Shown one piece after another: positions 59,586-64,000 of a stretch of DNA of 64,000 nt. Numbering within the stretch: position 1 is the stretch's first letter; each line of letters starts with the position of its first letter. A program made the position numbers and the translations under genes. The notes under the pieces are model-generated. The model made no database searches and was not told the origin of the DNA. It was given only the letters and a program-made list of their open reading frames with translations. The stretch comes from Paracoccus denitrificans (lineage in GTDB: Bacteria > Pseudomonadota > Alphaproteobacteria > Rhodobacterales > Rhodobacteraceae): positions 214,253-278,252 of the forward strand of contig VAFL01000006.1 in the NCBI GenBank assembly GCA_005768755.1, written 5' to 3'.

Positions 59586-62228
59586 ATGGATATGGAAAAA
59601 TTTACCGAACGTTCGCGTGGGTTCATGCAGGCCGCGCAAACGATTGCGATCCGCGAAGGCAACCAACGCGTGGTGCCCGAACACTTGCTGAAAGCGCTGA
59701 TGGACGACGATCAGGGATTCGCGACGAACCTGATCAACAAATCTGGCGGGGATGCGCGCGCAGTGCGCCAGTCTGCCGATGCGGCCGTAGCGAAACTGCC
59801 GAAAGTCTCGGGCGGCGACGGTCAGGTTTATGTCGATCCGTCACTGGTGCGCGTGTTGGACGAGGCGCAGAAGCTGGCCCAGAAGGCCGGCGACAGCTTC
59901 GTGCCCGCCGAACGCATCCTTACCGCGCTGGCGATCGTGAACACCAATGCCCGCGACTCGTTGCAGGCCGGTGGCGTCAGTGCGCAGTCGCTGAACAGTG
60001 CGATCAATGATATTCGCAAGGGTCGCACTGCCGACAGCGCCAGCGCTGAAGACAGCTATGAGGCGTTGCAGAAATATGCCCGCAACCTGACAGATGCGGC
60101 GGCCGACGGAAAGATCGACCCGATAATCGGCCGGGACGAGGAAATCCGCCGCGCCATGCAGGTGCTCAGCCGCCGGACCAAGAACAACCCGGTGCTGATC
60201 GGCGAGCCGGGTGTCGGCAAGACCGCCATCGCCGAGGGGTTGGCGCTGCGCATCGTAAATGGCGATGTGCCCGAATCGCTGCGTGACAAACAGCTGTGGG
60301 CGTTGGACATGGGCGCACTCATCGCCGGGGCGAAATATCGTGGTGAGTTCGAAGAGCGTCTGAAGTCGATCCTGAAAGAGATCGAAAGTGCCGCTGGCGA
60401 GGTTGTCCTGTTCATTGACGAACTTCATGTGCTCGTCGGTGCCGGCAAGACCGATGGCGCTATGGATGCCGCCAATCTGATCAAGCCGGCGCTTGCGCGG
60501 GGTGAACTGCATTGCGTCGGCGCCACCACGCTGGACGAATACCGCAAGTACATCGAGAAAGACGCCGCACTGGCCCGCCGCTTCCAGCCGGTGATGGTTG
60601 AGCAGCCAACGGTCGAGGACACGATCTCGATCCTGCGCGGCATCAAGGAAAAGTACGAGTTGCACCATGGTGTGCGGATTTCCGATGCCGCACTTGTTGC
60701 CGCTGCCGAGTTGTCGAACCGCTATATCACCGACCGGTTCCTGCCGGACAAAGCCATTGACCTGGTCGACGAAGCGGCCAGCCGCCTTCGTATGGAAGTC
60801 GATTCCAAGCCCGAGGAACTGGATCAGCTGGATCGTCAGATCCTGCAGATGCAGATCGAGGCCGAGGCACTGAAGAAGGAAGACGACGCAGCGTCCAAGG
60901 ACCGGCTGGAGCGTTTGGAGAAAGAGCTTGCCGACCTGAACGACAAGGCGGGCGCGATGACCGCGCGCTGGCAGGCCGAACGCGACAAGCTGGAAGGCTC
61001 TCGTGGCATCAAGGAGCAGCTGGATCGTGCGCGCGCAGAGCTGGAGCAAGCCAAGCGCGAAAGCAATCTGGCCCGCGCGGGCGAGCTTTCCTATGGCATC
61101 ATTCCGGGTCTGGAAAAGCAGTTGTCCGATGCCGATGAGGCCGACGCCAATGGCGATGGCATGATGGTGGAAGAAACCGTCCGCCCCGAACAGATTGCCG
61201 AGGTCGTCGAACGCTGGACCGGCATCCCGACCAGCAAGATGCTGGAAGGCGAGCGCGAAAAGCTGATGCAGATGGAACAGATCCTGGGTCAGCGCGTCAT
61301 TGGCCAGAACGAAGCGGTGACGGCGATTTCCAGATCAGTTCGTCGTGCGCGCGCCGGATTGAACGACGAAAACCGGCCGATCGGCAGCTTCCTTTTCCTG
61401 GGCCCGACAGGCGTCGGCAAGACAGAGCTGACGAAGGCCATGGCCGAATACATGTTCGACGATCAGGATGCGATGGTCCGCATCGACATGTCGGAATTCA
61501 TGGAAAAGCACTCGGTTGCGCGCTTGATCGGTGCCCCGCCCGGCTATGTCGGCTACGATGAGGGTGGCGTTCTGACTGAAGCCGTGCGGAGGCGCCCGTA
61601 TTCGGTGATCCTGTTCGATGAGGTCGAAAAGGCGCATCCCGACGTGTTTAACGTGTTGTTGCAGGTCCTCGACGACGGTCAGCTGACCGATGGGCAGGGC
61701 CGCAAGGTCAGCTTCAAGAACACGCTGATCGTGCTGACGTCGAATCTCGGCAGTCAGGCGCTGTCATCGCTGCCGGACGATGCCGATTCCAGTGCCGCGC
61801 GCAAGGATGTGATGGAGGCGGTTCGGGCCCATTTCCGACCCGAGTTCCTGAACCGGCTGGACGAGATCATCATCTTCCGCCGCCTGACGCGCGACAATAT
61901 GGATGGCATCGTCAAAATTCAGCTGGCGCTGCTGGAAGCGCGTCTGGCCAATCGCAAGATCACGCTGGATGTCGACGAGAAGGCGCTGCACTGGCTGGGC
62001 GAGGAAGGCTATGACCCGATTTATGGCGCGCGCCCGCTTAAACGCGTGATTCAGCGTGCGCTTCAGGATCCGCTGGCCGAGATGCTGCAGTCGGGCGAAG
62101 TGCTTGACGGACAGACAGTCAACGTCACCGCGGATGCCGAGGGGCTGCGCATCGGTGATCGCGTCGGCAAGGCCGGTAATAAGCTGGGTGCGGTGGGCGA
62201 AGGCCCGAAGGATGCGACCGTTCACTGA
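59586..62228 (+). CDS. clpB: ATP-dependent disaggregase ClpB
   Basis: ClpB is the Hsp100 disaggregase that works with DnaK/DnaJ/GrpE to rescue aggregated proteins. The 880-residue protein has the N-terminal domain (1-145), the first AAA+ module (Walker A GEPGVGKT at 206-213; Walker B VVLFIDELH), the ClpB-specific coiled-coil middle domain (about 410-525, rich in Glu/Lys/Leu), and the second AAA+ module (Walker A GPTGVGKT near 608; VILFDEVEKAHPDV), ending with YGARPLKRVIQRALQDPLAE. ATG 59586 has GAGGAG upstream. There is no ClpP-binding IGF loop, so it is not ClpA. Confidence 0.97.
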   Translation: MDMEKFTERSRGFMQAAQTIAIREGNQRVVPEHLLKALMDDDQGFATNLINKSGGDARAVRQSADAAVAKLPKVSGGDGQVYVDPSLVRVLDEAQKLAQKAGDSFVPAERILTALAIVNTNARDSLQAGGVSAQSLNSAINDIRKGRTADSASAEDSYEALQKYARNLTDAAADGKIDPIIGRDEEIRRAMQVLSRRTKNNPVLIGEPGVGKTAIAEGLALRIVNGDVPESLRDKQLWALDMGALIAGAKYRGEFEERLKSILKEIESAAGEVVLFIDELHVLVGAGKTDGAMDAANLIKPALARGELHCVGATTLDEYRKYIEKDAALARRFQPVMVEQPTVEDTISILRGIKEKYELHHGVRISDAALVAAAELSNRYITDRFLPDKAIDLVDEAASRLRMEVDSKPEELDQLDRQILQMQIEAEALKKEDDAASKDRLERLEKELADLNDKAGAMTARWQAERDKLEGSRGIKEQLDRARAELEQAKRESNLARAGELSYGIIPGLEKQLSDADEADANGDGMMVEETVRPEQIAEVVERWTGIPTSKMLEGEREKLMQMEQILGQRVIGQNEAVTAISRSVRRARAGLNDENRPIGSFLFLGPTGVGKTELTKAMAEYMFDDQDAMVRIDMSEFMEKHSVARLIGAPPGYVGYDEGGVLTEAVRRRPYSVILFDEVEKAHPDVFNVLLQVLDDGQLTDGQGRKVSFKNTLIVLTSNLGSQALSSLPDDADSSAARKDVMEAVRAHFRPEFLNRLDEIIIFRRLTRDNMDGIVKIQLALLEARLANRKITLDVDEKALHWLGEEGYDPIYGARPLKRVIQRALQDPLAEMLQSGEVLDGQTVNVTADAEGLRIGDRVGKAGNKLGAVGEGPKDATVH

Positions 62229-62252
62229 TCCGGCGCGCCGGAATTACGAATG

Positions 62253-62285
62253 AAGGCCCTCGCAGCGTTGCTGCGGGGGCCTTTT
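62253..62285 (+). terminator. Rho-independent terminator of clpB
   Basis: AAGGCCCTCGCAG and CTGCGGGGGCCTT form a 13-base-pair stem with one T-G wobble and a five-base loop, followed by further T residues. It begins 25 bases after the clpB stop. Confidence 0.92.
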
Positions 62286-62398
62286 CGCCACGGGTGGTGC
62301 AGGCGCCCCGTCGCCCTGCCTAAACGCTTTTGTGACATATCTTTTCTTGGCGCAGCCGCGCGGCTGCCGCATGATGTGACTGATGCGGGGAGGATATT

Positions 62399-63295
62399 AT
62401 GAAACTATCATGGTCGGATGTTACGCCAGAACATCTCTGGCTGAATCGTCGCAGTTTCGTGACCGGTGCTGCGGCCCTTGCGGTCACGCCGGCATTTGCG
62501 CTTACCGGTGCGCCCTCTGCCTTGTCCACTGACGAAAAGCCGAACAGCTTCGAGGAAATTACCAACTACAACAATTTCTATGAATTCGGCTTCGGCAAGG
62601 AAGACCCGGCCCGTAATGCCGGTGCGCTGACAACCGATCCCTGGTCGGTCGAGATAGGGGGAATGGTCGATCGCCCGGGCAGCTACGGGGTCGAGGATCT
62701 CGCGCCCGAAAGCGCGTTGGAGGAACGCATCTACCGGCTTCGCTGTGTCGAGGCGTGGTCGATGGTGATTCCGTGGTTGGGCGTGCCATTGGCCGGTGTG
62801 CTTGATAAGGCCGGTGTCCAGCCCGGCGCGAAATACGTTGCATTCGAGACGTTGCTTCGGCCCGAGGAGATGATCGCGCAACGCGGCGGCGGCATTGATT
62901 GGCCTTATCGTGAGGGGCTGCGTCTGGACGAAGCGATGCACCCGCTGACGATTCTGGCAACCGGCCTGTACGACAAGCCGATGCCGAATCAGAACGGGGC
63001 GCCAATCAGGCTGGTCGTGCCGTGGAAATACGGATTCAAATCCATCAAGTCGATCGTGAGGATCACCCTCACCGATGGCGAGCCGCCATCGACCTGGAAG
63101 ATGCTGCAATCGAATGAGTATGGCTTCTATGCCAACGTCAATCCGCAGGTCGATCATCCCCGGTGGAGCCAGGCGACCGAGCGCAGGATCGGCGCCGGTC
63201 TGTTGGGCGGGCGTCAGGAAACCCTTATGTTCAACGGCTATGCCGACCAGGTCGCAAGCCTTTATTCCGGCATGGATCTGACGAAGAATTACTGA
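62399..63295 (+). CDS. msrP: Protein-methionine-sulfoxide reductase catalytic subunit MsrP
   Basis: MsrP is a periplasmic molybdopterin enzyme that reduces methionine sulfoxide in oxidised envelope proteins. The 298-residue precursor has a twin-arginine signal (NRRSFVTGAAALAVTPAFA), ITNYNNFYEFGFGKEDPA, and the Mo-ligand Cys116 in RLRCVEAWSMVIPW, plus PWKYGFKSIKSIVRI. These are the hallmarks of MsrP (formerly YedY). The msrQ start overlaps its stop by one base. It follows the clpB terminator by about 110 bases and should have its own promoter. Confidence 0.96.
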   Translation: MKLSWSDVTPEHLWLNRRSFVTGAAALAVTPAFALTGAPSALSTDEKPNSFEEITNYNNFYEFGFGKEDPARNAGALTTDPWSVEIGGMVDRPGSYGVEDLAPESALEERIYRLRCVEAWSMVIPWLGVPLAGVLDKAGVQPGAKYVAFETLLRPEEMIAQRGGGIDWPYREGLRLDEAMHPLTILATGLYDKPMPNQNGAPIRLVVPWKYGFKSIKSIVRITLTDGEPPSTWKMLQSNEYGFYANVNPQVDHPRWSQATERRIGAGLLGGRQETLMFNGYADQVASLYSGMDLTKNY

Positions 63296-63918
63296 TGCAG
63301 CGCGTCAACCTATTGCTGCGGCGGGTTCCCGAATGGGCTGTATGGCTGGCGGGCGCACTGCCGCTGGCGCTTCTGGTCTTTGATACCTTCGCCGGCAGAC
63401 TGGGCGTCGACCCCATCCGCGATATCGAGCATCGGCTGGGTCGGACCGCGCTGTATTTCCTGATTGCGACGCTGGCAGTGACGCCCGTCCGCAAGCTGTT
63501 CAGGATCAATGCGACCCATCTGCGTCGCGCGCTGGGGTTGCTGAGCTTCAGTTATGCCGCGCTGCATGTCGCCGCCTGGGTGGTCTTCGACATGGGGCTG
63601 CTGTGGCAGCAGATGCTGCGCGACGTAGTCAAGCGCCCCTACCTGATTTTCGGCATGCTTGCGCTGGTGATTCTGATTCTTCTGGCCGCCACCTCGAACC
63701 GATTCTCGATTCGCCAGCTGGGTCCGAACTGGCGGAAACTGCACAAACTGATCTATCCGGCGGCAATTCTGGCCAGCCTGCACTGGCTGTGGGCACTGAA
63801 ACTGTGGACGTCCTGGCCACTGCTTTGCGCAGGGACGATTCTGACCCTGCTGGCCCTGCGGCTACCGGGGGTTTTTGCCGCCGCTGAAATATTATCATTT
63901 AAAAACAATAGAATATAA
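63295..63918 (+). CDS. msrQ: Heme-binding membrane subunit MsrQ
   Basis: MsrQ is the b-type cytochrome that feeds electrons from the respiratory chain to MsrP. The 207-residue protein starts at ATG 63295, overlapping the msrP stop. It has about six hydrophobic segments, and candidate heme-ligand His in DIEHRLGRTALYFLIATLAV, ALHVAAWVVFDMGL, RKLHKLIYPAAI and LHWLWALKLW. The ferric reductase-like fold is normal. Its last codons are AT-rich and merge into a likely promoter area. Confidence 0.94.
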   Translation: MQRVNLLLRRVPEWAVWLAGALPLALLVFDTFAGRLGVDPIRDIEHRLGRTALYFLIATLAVTPVRKLFRINATHLRRALGLLSFSYAALHVAAWVVFDMGLLWQQMLRDVVKRPYLIFGMLALVILILLAATSNRFSIRQLGPNWRKLHKLIYPAAILASLHWLWALKLWTSWPLLCAGTILTLLALRLPGVFAAAEILSFKNNRI

Positions 63919-63920
63919 GT

Positions 63921-63980
63921 TTTTTGAACTTTTTCTGACATTCCCTCTTGCGGGTATTTTTCGTGCGGCCTAGATAGCGC
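63921..63980 (+). promoter_or_regulatory. Possible strong (rRNA-operon-type) promoter leading out of the window
   Basis: After msrQ comes a T-rich stretch, then TTGCGG (63948-63953), a 17-base spacer, TAGATA (63971-63976) and GCGCCTCACC. The TAGATA box followed by GC-rich CGCCTCACC resembles rRNA promoters of Rhodobacterales, and the AT-rich upstream block could serve as an UP element. I infer an rRNA operon just beyond base 64000. Confidence 0.4.
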
Positions 63981-64000
63981 CTCACCGACACGGACTTGCG

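Noticed and set aside
49..63918. Mobile element, prophage, CRISPR or defence island
   Set aside because: I saw no transposase, integrase, phage gene, regular repeat-spacer array or defence gene; gene order and composition are uniform.

Overview
The window reads as a near-origin stretch of chromosome from a GC-rich alphaproteobacterium of the order Rhodobacterales (Rhodobacteraceae/Paracoccaceae). The basis is the gene content and order: mnmG-rsmG-parA-parB with a parS site inside rsmG; rph/rdgB/ridA/hemW beside hrcA-grpE; DUF2125 and DUF2853 proteins; a motB-flgE-flgK-flgL-flgI cluster; a DctPQM system resembling that of Rhodobacter; and a tail that looks like an rRNA-operon promoter. A Paracoccus-like genus is possible, but the flagellar genes argue against most Paracoccus. 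I see no insertion sequence, prophage, CRISPR array or defence island. The coding density is high and most genes are conserved housekeeping genes.

Layout. 1-4022 (+): chromosome partition block mnmG(partial)-rsmG-parA-parB. 4019-7208 (-): a five-gene operon with overlapping junctions (rph, rdgB, ridA-like, hemW, DUF454) that meets parB tail to tail. 7271-9542 (+): heat-shock and proteostasis genes hrcA, grpE and a ClpP-type protease. 9666-10977 (-): mtgA and a DUF1269 membrane protein. 11138-11917 (+): a degenerate SDR. 12112-17898 (-): flagellar hook, junction and P-ring genes with motB. 17968-19560 (-): a GMC oxidoreductase. 19720-23797 (+): a pqiA-pqiA-pqiB-pqiC lipid-transport operon. 23804-28403 (-): CysQ-like phosphatase, PmbA/TldE, DUF2125 and DUF2853. 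28498-36425 (-): tamA-tamB, with a 2005-residue TamB built around about ten repeats of about 100 residues. 36508-37434 (-): glucokinase.

37561-40143 (+): ahcY-metK, two adjacent steps of the methyl cycle. 40467-47538 (+): a sugar ABC importer (binding protein, double ATPase, two permeases) with a DUF4432 epimerase-like protein, a ribokinase-family kinase and an unrecognised 150-residue protein. 47654-51887: rlmN, an IalB-family protein, a class-3-type asparaginase, a TetR regulator, a cysteine-poor bL36 (rpmJ) and tRNA-Val(GAC). 52052-53379: N-formylglutamate amidohydrolase and a Nudix hydrolase. 53561-56578: DctPQM TRAP transporter, followed by a MarR regulator. 57399-59332: pyrF, divergent from an SPFH protein and NfeD. 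59586-62228: clpB. 62399-63918: msrP-msrQ. The last 80 bases look like a strong outward promoter.

How the parts work together: ParABS segregates the origin region. HrcA/GrpE/ClpP/ClpB handle protein quality control. TamAB, PqiABC and MtgA serve the envelope, and MsrPQ repairs oxidised periplasmic proteins. The ABC and TRAP systems import sugar and C4-dicarboxylate carbon. I found no convincing new defence or mobile system. The strongest unusual signals are the TamB repeat array, a terminator-like hairpin inside the start of mtgA, the catalytically degenerate SDR and second ABC site, and the uncharacterised last gene of the sugar operon.
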